From JAXGYV01 sp040772045 (GTDB lineage: Bacteria > Actinomycetota > Thermoleophilia > UBA2241): a DNA stretch of 64,000 nucleotides. This document shows, in pieces, positions 24,319-32,801 of this stretch (positions within the stretch are counted from its first letter, which is position 1; every line of letters begins with the position of its first letter). The stretch covers positions 62,001 to 126,000 of the forward strand of contig JAXGYV010000004.1 of assembly GCA_040772045.1 (NCBI GenBank). Direction: 5' to 3'. The notes under the pieces are model-generated. The model made no database searches. It was given only the letters and a program-made list of their open reading frames with translations, and was not told the origin of the DNA. The position numbers and the translations under genes were made by a program.

Positions 24319-24996
24319 ATGTCACAGGTGTCCGTTTGTTCCCCGAGCTGCGCGCGTGCCTCGCGCGCACACACACAAATGAGCATGAACCCCGCGCGAT
24401 GGGGCGCGCGGGGCCTGGCGGAGGTCGCGGTGGCCATCGCCCTGGCCGCCGCGCTCGGGTTCGTGAAGCCGTTCACCATGCCACAAGGTGGGTCTGTGAG
24501 CCTCGAGATGCTCCCGCTCGTCTTCGTGGCCATACGCGTCGGCGTGGGCCCGGCGCTGGTGGCGGGGGGGCTCTATGGCTTCGTGCAGCTCGTCCTGCCG
24601 GGTGCATACATTTACCACCCCGCGCAGGTCGCTCTCGACTACCCGCTGGCGTACATGGCGATCGCCGCCGCCGGCCTGCTCCATGTGAGGGGGTGGCGCG
24701 CCCTCGCCGCCTCCGTGGCGCTCGCCGCCACAGGGCGGCTGGTATTTCACTTTCTGTCGGGCATCATTTTCTTCGCCACCTACGCGCGCGACCTGGGTTG
24801 GAACCCATGGCTCTACTCCCTCTCGTACAACGTGCTCTACCTCGTGCCCGAGGCTGCTATTACCGCAGTGATCCTCTGGCCGCTGCTGAAAGCGTACGAC
24901 GCAGCCTTTCCCGGCGGCACCTCGGCCGGTGTTCTCGAGGGAGAGCGGAGTGCGGTAGCCGGTGAGAACCATCACCGGCCGGACTGCTGTGGCTGA
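24319..24996 (+). CDS. thiT: Thiamine ECF transporter S component ThiT
   Basis: A 225-residue membrane protein with about six helices, the substrate-binding subunit of an energy-coupling-factor transporter for thiamine. Typical features are the conserved motif MPQGGSVSLEMLPL before helix 3 and HFLSGIIFF. The ATG at 24319 is chosen because the TPP riboswitch ends just upstream and its P1 strand supplies the ribosome site. Shared EcfA/A'/T subunits are not in the window. The stop overlaps thiN. Confidence 0.93.
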   Translation: MSQVSVCSPSCARASRAHTQMSMNPARWGARGLAEVAVAIALAAALGFVKPFTMPQGGSVSLEMLPLVFVAIRVGVGPALVAGGLYGFVQLVLPGAYIYHPAQVALDYPLAYMAIAAAGLLHVRGWRALAASVALAATGRLVFHFLSGIIFFATYARDLGWNPWLYSLSYNVLYLVPEAAITAVILWPLLKAYDAAFPGGTSAGVLEGERSAVAGENHHRPDCCG

Positions 24997-25687
24997 GGAG
25001 GTTAGGGCCCGCGCCGCCGTCGCGGCCGTCTTCCTCAACGGGGAGTATGAGCCCGAGCCGGCCTTCTATCGCCAGGCGGCTGAGGGCGCGAGCATGTTGA
25101 TCGGCGCGGACGGCGGGGCGGCGTGGATGATTAAGCTAGGGCTGCTGCCGTCGGTCGTTGTCGGCGACTTCGATTCACTGTCGCCGCTGGCGCTGGAGGA
25201 GTTGCAGGCGAAAGGTGTGAGGAGCGTGCGCCATCCGGTCCGCAAGGACCGCACCGACGCCGAGCTTGCGGTCGGTGAGGCCTTACGCATGGGTGCCGGC
25301 GCCATCGATGTGTTCGGCGGGCTTGGCGCGGGCTTCGACTATGCGGTGGGGCACGTGGCGCTGCTGCGCGGTCTGGCGCGGCGTCGCGTGCCGGCCCGGC
25401 TGCTGGAGCCCGCCCTCACGTTCATGGTCATGCCAGCGCGCAGCCGCCTCTCCGTAAGCGCGTCGCCCGGATCTCGCTTCTCGCTCCAGCCGCTCACGCA
25501 GCGAGCTGTGGTAAGCCTGAGGGGTTTCGACTACGAGCTTCGGGCGGCGCGGCTGCGCGCCGACGCGTGCCGCGGACTAGGGAACATGGTGACCCGCCAC
25601 GATGCGGAGGTCCTGGTGCACGCGGGCCTAGCGGCCGTGCATGTGGGTGCTCCCCTCCAGCCTTTCTGGTCGGGCATGACGGCGTAA
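24962..25687 (+). CDS. thiN: Thiamine pyrophosphokinase
   Basis: A 241-residue enzyme converting thiamine and ATP to thiamine diphosphate. Motifs are ADGGAAWM, VVGDFDSLSP, RKDRTDAELAV and GGLGAGFDYAVGHV, all classic for the catalytic domain; the C-terminal half is the beta-rich thiamine-binding part (SVSASPGSRFSLQP, LRGFDYEL). The GTG start lies 35 bases inside thiT. With thiT this makes a minimal salvage operon under TPP riboswitch control. Confidence 0.94.
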   Translation: MRTITGRTAVAEEVRARAAVAAVFLNGEYEPEPAFYRQAAEGASMLIGADGGAAWMIKLGLLPSVVVGDFDSLSPLALEELQAKGVRSVRHPVRKDRTDAELAVGEALRMGAGAIDVFGGLGAGFDYAVGHVALLRGLARRRVPARLLEPALTFMVMPARSRLSVSASPGSRFSLQPLTQRAVVSLRGFDYELRAARLRADACRGLGNMVTRHDAEVLVHAGLAAVHVGAPLQPFWSGMTA

Positions 25688-25730
25688 GAAGCGCCCGCTC
25701 GTGCCGTGCGTGGCTGGCTGCCGCGGGCGC

Positions 25731-25937
25731 TCAGTCTGCCTGGCCACCGGTCCGGGGTGGCTTAACGGCCCCACTGATGATCCGTGCCGCCACATCGTCC
25801 GAGTCTATGACGTAGGCATGATGCTCAACCTGGGCGCGTAGTGCTTCCACACGAAGCCGCCGCCCGCAGAGAGCTGCGTCTGGCTGTCGTGGTTGCCCTG
25901 TGTTGGCGAGGCATCCATCCTGAGCGTGGTGGGTCAT
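25731..25937 (-). CDS. Small FlgM-like (anti-sigma-28 type) protein
   Basis: A 68-residue protein. Its second half, VEALRAQVEHHAYVIDSDDV followed by AARII, resembles the sigma-binding helices of FlgM (a pattern of V-x-x-L-x-x-x-I, then Y-x-V-D-S-x-x-V-A). The ATG at 25937 has a GGGAGGAG ribosome site six bases upstream. No flagellar genes or sigma-28 are nearby, so it may regulate another sigma factor or be a relict. Function is by resemblance only. Confidence 0.6.
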   Translation of the reverse strand: MTHHAQDGCLANTGQPRQPDAALCGRRLRVEALRAQVEHHAYVIDSDDVAARIISGAVKPPRTGGQAD

Positions 25938-26033
25938 TGGCTGCTCCTCCCGGTCCTCTAGACTCATCGGAGCGGGAGGGCCGCCAGTTTACAAACTCCC
26001 GTAAACAGCCGAGACTGCACTTGTTCTGCGCTC

Positions 26034-27341
26034 ATGCTCTCGCGACAGGTGGGTGCGGGGGCGGAGAGCGCGACAACGGCCGAAGACACGAGAGCAACAC
26101 AGCCGGGGGTGCCAGTGCTGATCAGTATCAACGAAGCGCTCGACGCAGTCTTGGGCGCGGTGGCGACCGGCGGCGTGGAATCCGTGCCGCTCCTCGACGC
26201 TCTCGGGCGGACGCTTGCGGAAGACGTCGTCGCCCCCGACGACGTGCCACCGTTCTCCAACTCCGCGATGGATGGCTTCGCGCTGCGCGTCGCCGACCAG
26301 ACCGGGCGACGTTCCCTGCGGTTGGTAGCGGAGATCCCCGCGGGGCACGTGTTCCCTGAGGAGCTGCCGCCGGGCGGTGTGGCGCGCATCATGACGGGAG
26401 CTCCTCTGCCGCCAGGCGCCGACGCCGTGGTCGAAGTGGAGGCCACGACCGTGTGTGGCGAGGAGGTGGAGATCGAGAACCCGGTGGAAAGAGGGCGGAA
26501 TGTGCGCTACGTCGGCGAAGACGTGCGCCGCGGCAGTACCCTGCTGACGGCGGGGGACGCTATCGAGGCCGCGCACCTCGGAGTGCTCGCCTCCGCCGGC
26601 GTGGCGCGGGTGCGGGTGGCTCGCCGCCCGTCGGTGGCCATCCTCTCCACGGGCAGCGAGCTGGTTCCGATCGACCAGCGGCCTGGGCCAGGGCAGATCC
26701 GCAACTCGAACTCCTACACCGCCTACGGTCAGGCTAGAGAGGCAGGAGCAGCACCCGTGCTGCTCGGCATCGCTCGCGACGATCGCGAGGAGACGCGAGA
26801 GCAACTACGTCGGGCGCTGCGGGAGGACGTGGTGATCACCTCCGGGGGCGTGTCTGTCGGCGACTACGACTTTGTGAAGGCGGTCCAAGAGGAGCTGGGC
26901 GTAGAACGCCGGTTCTGGGGCGTGCGGACCAAGCCTGGCAAGCCGCTCGTGTTCGGCGTTCGCGACAGAACGCTGGTCTTCGGCGTACCCGGTAACCCGG
27001 TTGCGGCCATGGTCTCCTTTGAGGTGTACATTCGGCCCGCGCTCCTGCGCATGCAGGGGCGCCGGGATGTCTGGAGGCCGTGGGTGCTGGCGACCTCGGC
27101 CGAGCCCGTGAAGCACGGCAGCGACCGCGCTGAACTGCGTCGCTGTCGCGTGTGGCAGACGGCGGATGGGCGATGGTGCTGGACGACGACGGGCCCGCAG
27201 GGGTCAGGAATTCTCAGCTCGATGGCGCTGGCTGACGGCCTTGCGCTGGTTGCGGTGGACCATCCCGGTGGGCCGACAGGGGAGCGTATGCCAGTGATGC
27301 TGCTCCGGGGGGCCGCCGCGGAGCGACCGCCGTACCCCTGA
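26034..27341 (+). CDS. moeA: Molybdopterin molybdenumtransferase MoeA
   Basis: A 435-residue MoeA inserting molybdate into adenylylated molybdopterin. Visible motifs: PPFSNSAMDGFAL in domain I, MTGAPLPPGADAVVEVE, VAILSTGSEL, ITSGGVSVGDYDF in the MogA-like domain III, and VFGVPGNPVAAMVSFEV; the last 70 residues form the beta-barrel domain IV. The first 25 residues are not conserved, and the frame could begin at an internal GTG near LISINEAL. No other moa genes are nearby. Confidence 0.95.
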   Translation: MLSRQVGAGAESATTAEDTRATQPGVPVLISINEALDAVLGAVATGGVESVPLLDALGRTLAEDVVAPDDVPPFSNSAMDGFALRVADQTGRRSLRLVAEIPAGHVFPEELPPGGVARIMTGAPLPPGADAVVEVEATTVCGEEVEIENPVERGRNVRYVGEDVRRGSTLLTAGDAIEAAHLGVLASAGVARVRVARRPSVAILSTGSELVPIDQRPGPGQIRNSNSYTAYGQAREAGAAPVLLGIARDDREETREQLRRALREDVVITSGGVSVGDYDFVKAVQEELGVERRFWGVRTKPGKPLVFGVRDRTLVFGVPGNPVAAMVSFEVYIRPALLRMQGRRDVWRPWVLATSAEPVKHGSDRAELRRCRVWQTADGRWCWTTTGPQGSGILSSMALADGLALVAVDHPGGPTGERMPVMLLRGAAAERPPYP

Positions 27342-27349
27342 GCAGGGGC

Positions 27350-28030
27350 TCAGCGGAAGGCATAGTCGCTGAGCCGCGCCCAAACGACGAGCCGTTGTTT
27401 GGCGCTGTACGGTGGGTGACAAGTAGTGAGAACCAGGTCGTACCCGCGATCGTGAAGCACGCTCGTGTCAGTTGGGCGAGTCACCGTTTTCTTAGCTACG
27501 CGGTAGGTAAAGGTCGCGTAGGGTGTAACGAGTACCAGCTGGTCGCCGGGCCGCAGGCGGTCGAGATTGCGGAAGGGCGCGCCGTAGGTGGTCCGATGAC
27601 CAGCGATGGCAAACGGCTGCCCTTGTCCCGGTAGTGGGGTATTGGCATAGTGCACCGGGCCGCTGCGCAGCAGCGTCTGGTCCGGGTCCGCGGCCGCGCC
27701 TCGTGCTCTGCCCTGGAGTACCACGCTGTTGAGTCCGATGCGCTTGTTCCGCAGGCGACCGATGGGCTGGCCGCTGCGGAGACGCCGCGCGAAGCGGTTC
27801 GCCAGCGAGGCGATGCGAGTGTACGGGTCGTCTGCCGCCGGCGATGGCGACTGCCGCCGGAGCGCGCGCAAGAATGCCTGCTCCGACTGGCGATAGGTCT
27901 CTCCAAGCCGAGCTTGCTGGACCTCCGCGTAGCCGGCCGACCAGAGGGGGTAAGCGAGCACAATGCCACCGGCGATAATCAAGCAGCTCGAGAGCTGGCG
28001 CACCAGCCGATGTCGCGTCATGCGTTGCAT
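27350..28030 (-). CDS. Sortase, class E-like
   Basis: A 226-residue membrane-anchored transpeptidase. One N-terminal helix (LIIAGGIVLAYPLW) is followed by the sortase beta-barrel. The catalytic His is in AGHRTTYGAPF and the Cys in LVLTTCHPPYS, with the Arg shortly after in AKQRLVV; the TTCHP form matches class E enzymes of Actinomycetota. The start at 28030 is the first ATG just before the membrane helix; a longer Arg/Pro-rich frame upstream is rejected. No LPxTG-type substrate was noticed nearby. It is divergent from ybaK with about 44 bases between. Confidence 0.9.
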   Translation of the reverse strand: MQRMTRHRLVRQLSSCLIIAGGIVLAYPLWSAGYAEVQQARLGETYRQSEQAFLRALRRQSPSPAADDPYTRIASLANRFARRLRSGQPIGRLRNKRIGLNSVVLQGRARGAAADPDQTLLRSGPVHYANTPLPGQGQPFAIAGHRTTYGAPFRNLDRLRPGDQLVLVTPYATFTYRVAKKTVTRPTDTSVLHDRGYDLVLTTCHPPYSAKQRLVVWARLSDYAFR

Positions 28031-28074
28031 ATGCCCATGGTACACTGGGCGGCCGGGGTTCCGAGGAGGTATGA

Positions 28075-28557
28075 GTGCGGTCCTGTAGCGACGTCCACAA
28101 CTACCTGATGGAGCAGGACGTGCCACACGAGGTTCTCCACCTCCCGGCCCTCGCCAGGACGGCGCGGGCGGCATCCGAGCTCTTAGCGGTGCCGCTGGCC
28201 GATGTCGTGAAGACGCTGGTCTTCCTCCTCGACGACAAACCAACGCTGGTCCTGATCGCTGGAGACCAGGTCGCCGACGCGAAGCGGCTCGCCGCCGTAA
28301 CGGGTGCGCTCGAGGTCGCCCAGGTGCGCGGCAAGCAGGTGTTCGATATCACGGGGTACCGAGCGGGAGCGGTCCCCCCCTGCGGTCTGGCTACGACGTT
28401 GCCGGCGATCGCCGACGCGCGCATCTTCCTCCGCGATGTGGTGTACTGCGGCGGCGGTGCCACAGCGACCATGCTGAAGCTGAGGAGTAGCGATCTGCGA
28501 CACCTTCTGCGGCCCGCAGTGGCCGACATCGCCACGATGAAGACTGAGCGCACCTAG
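28075..28557 (+). CDS. YbaK/EbsC-type aminoacyl-tRNA deacylase
   Basis: A 160-residue YbaK-fold protein that hydrolyses mischarged tRNAs, typically Cys-tRNA-Pro. The family pattern VKTLVFLLDDKPTLVLIAGD, followed by the helix DAKRLA and later GYRAGAVPPCGL, is clear; the conserved Lys of VKTL is the catalytic lysine. The GTG start has AGGAGG at five bases; an ATG four bases earlier runs into a stop. Divergent from the sortase gene. Confidence 0.92.
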   Translation: MRSCSDVHNYLMEQDVPHEVLHLPALARTARAASELLAVPLADVVKTLVFLLDDKPTLVLIAGDQVADAKRLAAVTGALEVAQVRGKQVFDITGYRAGAVPPCGLATTLPAIADARIFLRDVVYCGGGATATMLKLRSSDLRHLLRPAVADIATMKTERT

Positions 28558-28701
28558 ACTGCGGGGTCATGGATGCACGAGTGGAGCGGTCGAATTCCAC
28601 AGGGGCGGCCTGTCGATGCGGGCAAGCCCGCGCGGCGAGAGCACGCGGAGACTCCTACGCCGAGCGGGCGCCGTACACCGGAGCGCGGCCTCCTGGCGGG
28701 T

Positions 28702-29565
28702 ATGGCGTGTGCCGCGAAGGCAGCTCGTTTGATGATCGGTCTCATCGCCGCCACCGCGCTCATCGTGGGCTGCGGAGGAGACGGAGAGAGTGGGCAAGCG
28801 CCGTTATCGCCGATGGAGCGGTGTACGCAGGTGCTGGGCCATAAGCCGCAGGGGCTGGCACGTACGGTCGCCACGTCGGGCGCGCTGGTTGTCGCCACGG
28901 CCGGCGATTACCCTCCGCAGAGCTGGGTGGACGACCACGGTAAGCTCGTCGGATTCGATGTCGAAGTGGCGAAGCGCGTCGGCGATCTCCTGGGCGTGGA
29001 GGTGAACTTCATCACGCCAGAGTGGGACGCCGTCCCGGCCGCCCTCGCGGGCGGCAAGGTGCAGGTCTCTATCGGCTCGCTCGCGCCGTCAGAGGAACTC
29101 GAGCAGGCGCTCATGTTCAGCACGCCGTACTACGCTATGCCAGCGCGAGTGGCGGTGAAGAAGGGATCGCCCAAGCTCGCTGGCGCCAGCGGCCTGGCCG
29201 GTAAGAAGGTGGGGGTAGGAGCGCAGACGACGTACTTCTATTGGCTGCGGGAGCACACCCAGGCGGTCATTAAGACCTATACCGCCGAGGCTGACACGTT
29301 CCCGGAACTGGCCGCCGGCCGCCTCGACGCGGTTGTGGCGGCTGGTCCGACACTGGCTCAGGCCATCCGGTCGGGCCAGCCCTTCGTCCTCTCGGGAAAA
29401 CCGTTGTTCTCCCAGGAATTCGCCTTCGCCGTGCGGCAGGGGGAGGCCGACCTCCTCGCGCTGATGGAGTACGCGATCCGCACACTGAGCGACGACGGAT
29501 CGCTCAGCAGGCTCACCAGGGAGTGGTTTGGTGGCGCCGACCTGAGTATCTCCGCCGAGAACTAA
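28702..29565 (+). CDS. Amino-acid ABC transporter substrate-binding lipoprotein (orphan)
   Basis: A 287-residue family 3 solute-binding protein. The signal peptide ends in a lipobox (TALIVGCGG), so it should be anchored by a lipidated Cys. Mature-domain motifs include ALVVATAGDYPPQSWVDDHG, LVGFDVEVAKRVGDLLGV, and LAGKKVGVGAQTT. Such proteins capture polar amino acids for an ABC permease, but none is next to it. The ATG at 28702 is the one that gives a normal signal peptide; an in-frame ATG at 28573 would add an Arg-rich extension. Confidence 0.87.
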   Translation: MACAAKAARLMIGLIAATALIVGCGGDGESGQAPLSPMERCTQVLGHKPQGLARTVATSGALVVATAGDYPPQSWVDDHGKLVGFDVEVAKRVGDLLGVEVNFITPEWDAVPAALAGGKVQVSIGSLAPSEELEQALMFSTPYYAMPARVAVKKGSPKLAGASGLAGKKVGVGAQTTYFYWLREHTQAVIKTYTAEADTFPELAAGRLDAVVAAGPTLAQAIRSGQPFVLSGKPLFSQEFAFAVRQGEADLLALMEYAIRTLSDDGSLSRLTREWFGGADLSISAEN

Positions 29566-29604
29566 CGGCGACACAGGACGACCGCTCGCCTATGATCTCG
29601 GGGA

Positions 29605-30663
29605 TCAGACCACCGTGTGGGCGGTCGCGGCGTTCGTCCAGCCATAGGCCACGGCGGTGTACGCGGCAGCGAAGCGCAGCTCGTCTCCGAGTTGCACCGG
29701 GGGCTCGGCGTCGGTGACATCGAGCACGGTGTGGTCGGAGCTAGCACTGACGATGCTCACCCCAGGGTGCGTCGGGGTGAGGAACGAGACGCTCAGATCC
29801 GTCTCTCCCATGGCGCAGATAGCGCGTCGGCGCACGCCAAGGTCGGGCCACTGGCGGCGGCGATGGAACGCGTCGATGCCGACCGCGCCATCCGGCGCCG
29901 AGGGCTTGTCTTTCAGCTCGATAACCTCGGCAAACGCGGTGAAGGTGTCGGTGTGGGGCACGGGCAGGGCGGCCCCGGTGGTCATGTCGGTTCCGAACAG
30001 GATGCCTTCGCCGACGCGCAATTGCGTGAAGCGTTCCGGCACCGCCCCCTCCATCACGAGGTGAAGGTTGCCGGTGTGGCCTCCGGAGACGGTTCGCAGC
30101 CGGAGGCCCAGCTTGCCCTCGATCTCGAGGGCTAACGTGGCGAAGCGCTCCTGATTCTCTCTGGTGGGGAGCACGCCGCACAGGCAGTTGAGGCAGACGG
30201 CCACGCCCTCGAGCTCGAGCCCCGGGAGATCGAGGACCAGGCGGCACAGGCCGGCTGCCTCATGGGGCATGACGCCCTCGCGACGATCACCGGCCTCGAC
30301 GACGACGAGCACCCGGTGGGCGATGCCCTGACGCACCGCGGACGCGGACAGAGCACGCACCACGAGCTCCTCGGAGTTCAGGCTCACTTGGGTGCGCGCG
30401 ACGACCTCGTCGATCTCGCTCAGCGCAGGGAGCCGGAGCAGCATGATGTCGCAGTCGACACCGGCCTGGCGGAGGCGACGGATGTTGTCAAGTCGCGATT
30501 CGCCGATCATGACGCATCCGCCGGCGAGCATGGCGCGGGCGATGTCGGGCTCGCCGCAGACGCACTTGCTGACGCCGACGACCTCAATGCCCCAAGGTGC
30601 GCAGAGTGCCACCACTGCCTCGGTATTCGCCTTGATCTTCCGGCAGTCGGCCTCGATCCTCAT
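29605..30663 (-). CDS. orr: Alanine racemase-fold PLP enzyme, probable ornithine racemase
   Basis: A 352-residue fold-type III PLP protein. The cofactor lysine is K33 in VVGVSKCVCGEP; this VxK-x-VCG-x-P context and the following GGCVMIGESRLDNIRRLR match the ornithine racemase group described from Clostridium sticklandii rather than canonical alanine racemase. The predicted reaction is L- to D-ornithine, the first step before a B12-dependent D-ornithine 4,5-aminomutase. kamA and a corrinoid reactivase lie across a 0.7-kb gap. The aminomutase itself is not in the window; other amino-acid substrates are possible. Confidence 0.78.
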   Translation of the reverse strand: MRIEADCRKIKANTEAVVALCAPWGIEVVGVSKCVCGEPDIARAMLAGGCVMIGESRLDNIRRLRQAGVDCDIMLLRLPALSEIDEVVARTQVSLNSEELVVRALSASAVRQGIAHRVLVVVEAGDRREGVMPHEAAGLCRLVLDLPGLELEGVAVCLNCLCGVLPTRENQERFATLALEIEGKLGLRLRTVSGGHTGNLHLVMEGAVPERFTQLRVGEGILFGTDMTTGAALPVPHTDTFTAFAEVIELKDKPSAPDGAVGIDAFHRRRQWPDLGVRRRAICAMGETDLSVSFLTPTHPGVSIVSASSDHTVLDVTDAEPPVQLGDELRFAAAYTAVAYGWTNAATAHTVV

Positions 30664-31389
30664 GGCCGCGACCCCCCCCTGTGGCGAGCGCGTTTCGCTT
30701 GATGGCGGCGAGAGGTATTGCTGACGCTACTTTATAGCTTCTCGCTCGTCTGCGTGGTGAGTCCGATTGCGCCAGTCCGCTCGAGCGAGCCAGAGCATCA
30801 GTGCCACGGCGTAAGCGGGCTCTGTGGGGAATCGCCAGGGTCGCGGCTGGCCTTCTCCGCAAAACGGACGGCGGCTAACCGATCGGTCAGTGGCCAGTGT
30901 GGCACGCTGGTGCCGGGGATGCGCGAGTCCGAGCCTCTGGCATGGGACGCTTTATGCACGAGTGCAATGGATGAATACAAGCACGGTCGAGAAGGTGGTA
31001 CAGTGCAATCGGTTGCACGGACGTGACTGGTGACGTTTTTTGTCAGAGCCGCCGCGGGAGCGCACGTGGCCGCGGTGGGGCTGGCGCAAGGGGAGGCTGC
31101 CGGTGCGCGGCAAAGGGAGCGAGTACGTCTCGTGGCAGGTTGCGTGGGTGCGCACGTCCTCTCGGAATCCATCGCCAGAGTCCCCGGAGCGCACAGCAAA
31201 GCCGCTGCGGCGGACGGCCGTGACCGAGTGGCGGCCTCGCCGAAAGTGGTGCACGGGGGTGCTTCTGGCGAGAGACAACTCCTGCTCTCGGTCAGGTGGG
31301 ACATGGCGAGGTCCGGCCGGCCGAGGCGCTCTCTCCAGAGGCGGCGGCCCGTCGCGAAGGGGGTAAGCATCGTGGGGGAAGGAGAGGAT
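30664..31389. other. Gene-free 0.7-kb divergent region between orr and kamA
   Basis: No convincing gene. Frames are open on both strands because of high GC, but translations are Arg/Ser/Ala-rich without domain character. It must hold the divergent promoters and possibly structured leaders. I looked for lysine and cobalamin riboswitch cores, expected given the neighbours, and could not find the conserved blocks. Confidence 0.6.
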
Positions 31390-32682
31390 GTGACCCAACA
31401 CTGGAAAGACATCCCACTGTTCAAAGGCGTCACCGACGAGGAGTGGCACGATTGGCGCTGGCAGCTGCGTAATCGCCTCACCACGGTGGAAGACTTCGAC
31501 CACGTGCTCGTGATGACGGAGGCGCAGCGTGAGGACCTGCGCCGCTGTATGGGAAAGTTCCGGGTGGCCGTCACCCCGTACTACGCGTCGCTCATGGACC
31601 CCAACGACCCGGCGTGCCCGGTGCGTATGCAGGGCGTGCCCTCTCCGCTCGAGCTAGTAGTACGTGAGGAGGACATGGAGGACGCGATCGCCGAGACGAT
31701 CGACTCGCCTACGCCCAGCCTCACTCATCGGTACCCCGATCGGGTGTTATTCGTAGTCACGGAGATGTGCTCCATGTACTGTCGCCACTGTACGCGGCGG
31801 CGCATCGTGGGCGGTCACGAGTCGATCGTCTCCCAGAAGGTCATCGATGACGCCATCACCTACATCCAGCGCAACAGGGAAGTCCGCGATGTGCTCATCA
31901 GCGGCGGGGATCCACTGGTGCTCGGCGACGACCAGCTGGAAGAGATCATCGCCCGAGTGCGTGCGATCGATCACGTGGAGATCATCCGCGTGGGCTCGCG
32001 CATGCCGGTAGTGTGTCCGCAGCGGGTGACTGCCGAGCTGTGCGCGATGCTGAAGAAGTACCACCCGCTCTACCTGAACACGCACTTCAACCATCCGAAG
32101 GAGATCACGCCGGATTCCGCAAGGGCCTGCGGCATGCTCGCCGACGCGGGCATCAACCTCGGCAACCAGAGCGTCCTCCTGCGTGGCATCAACGACTGCG
32201 CACACGTGATGAAGCGACTCGTTCAGGGTCTGGTACGCATCCGTGTGAAGCCGTACTATTATTACCAGTGCGATCTCGCCATGGGGACCAATCACTTCCG
32301 CACGTCGGTCGCCAAGGGCATAGAGATCTACGAGAGCCTGCGGGGCCACACTACGGGCTTCGCCGTGCCCGTCTACATCATCGACGCCATTGGGGGTGGC
32401 GGGAAGACACCTGTGACTCCCAGCTACGTTGTCTCGATGTCGCCGGGCAAGATCATCCTGCGCAACTACGAGGGCGTGATCTCCAGGTACACGGAGCCAG
32501 ATGACTACGTCGAGGGGGAGTGCCGCTGTCCCGACTGTAGGGCTGAGCGCGTCCGTAAGGGTGTCGCACGTCTCTTCGACGTTCCAGACGTCACGCTCGA
32601 GGACGTATGGGCGGCGCGCATGCAGAAGGTCAAGGACCGCAAGAACGTCATGGCCGATATTCATGGGCCAGCGGAGTCGTGA
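31390..32682 (+). CDS. kamA: L-lysine 2,3-aminomutase
   Basis: A 430-residue radical-SAM, PLP enzyme turning L-lysine into L-beta-lysine. The cluster motif is CSMYCRHC (C127, C131, C134). The N-terminus (WHDWRWQLRNRLTTVE), LTHRYPDRV, VRDVLISGGDPL, LNTHFNHPKEIT, KPYYYYQCDLAMG and DAIGGGGKTPV (the PLP lysine and the Asp residues that hold the substrate amino group) match the clostridial enzyme nearly block for block, including the C-terminal Cys-rich CRCPDC zinc site that EpmB-type proteins lack. The GTG at 31390 is chosen for its GGAAGGAG site and because homology begins there. Confidence 0.95.
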   Translation: MTQHWKDIPLFKGVTDEEWHDWRWQLRNRLTTVEDFDHVLVMTEAQREDLRRCMGKFRVAVTPYYASLMDPNDPACPVRMQGVPSPLELVVREEDMEDAIAETIDSPTPSLTHRYPDRVLFVVTEMCSMYCRHCTRRRIVGGHESIVSQKVIDDAITYIQRNREVRDVLISGGDPLVLGDDQLEEIIARVRAIDHVEIIRVGSRMPVVCPQRVTAELCAMLKKYHPLYLNTHFNHPKEITPDSARACGMLADAGINLGNQSVLLRGINDCAHVMKRLVQGLVRIRVKPYYYYQCDLAMGTNHFRTSVAKGIEIYESLRGHTTGFAVPVYIIDAIGGGGKTPVTPSYVVSMSPGKIILRNYEGVISRYTEPDDYVEGECRCPDCRAERVRKGVARLFDVPDVTLEDVWAARMQKVKDRKNVMADIHGPAES

Positions 32683-32801
32683 GGGCGTCTGGTTCCCGAG
32701 TGGCGGCGTGGAATAGCATGGCGTAAGAAACCACACAAGCAGGTACGGAACACCTCGCCGGACGCCCAGCCGCGTTTGGGGGAGAGAGGCGCAGCCGAGA
32801 G

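Noticed and set aside
30664..31389. Lysine or cobalamin riboswitch upstream of kamA/orr
   Set aside because: Expected from context, and fragments such as GTGGC and CGCCGAA occur, but the ordered conserved blocks (AGAGGTGCG; B12-box AGCCAGGAGACC) are not there on either strand.
31030..31389. N-terminal extension of kamA
   Set aside because: The frame is open but Arg/Ala/Gly-rich and unlike any KamA; homology and a ribosome site begin at 31390.
30798..31574. Minus-strand gene of 258 codons opposite kamA
   Set aside because: Ser/Thr/Arg/Pro-rich translation without domains, overlapping conserved kamA codons; a GC-driven shadow frame.
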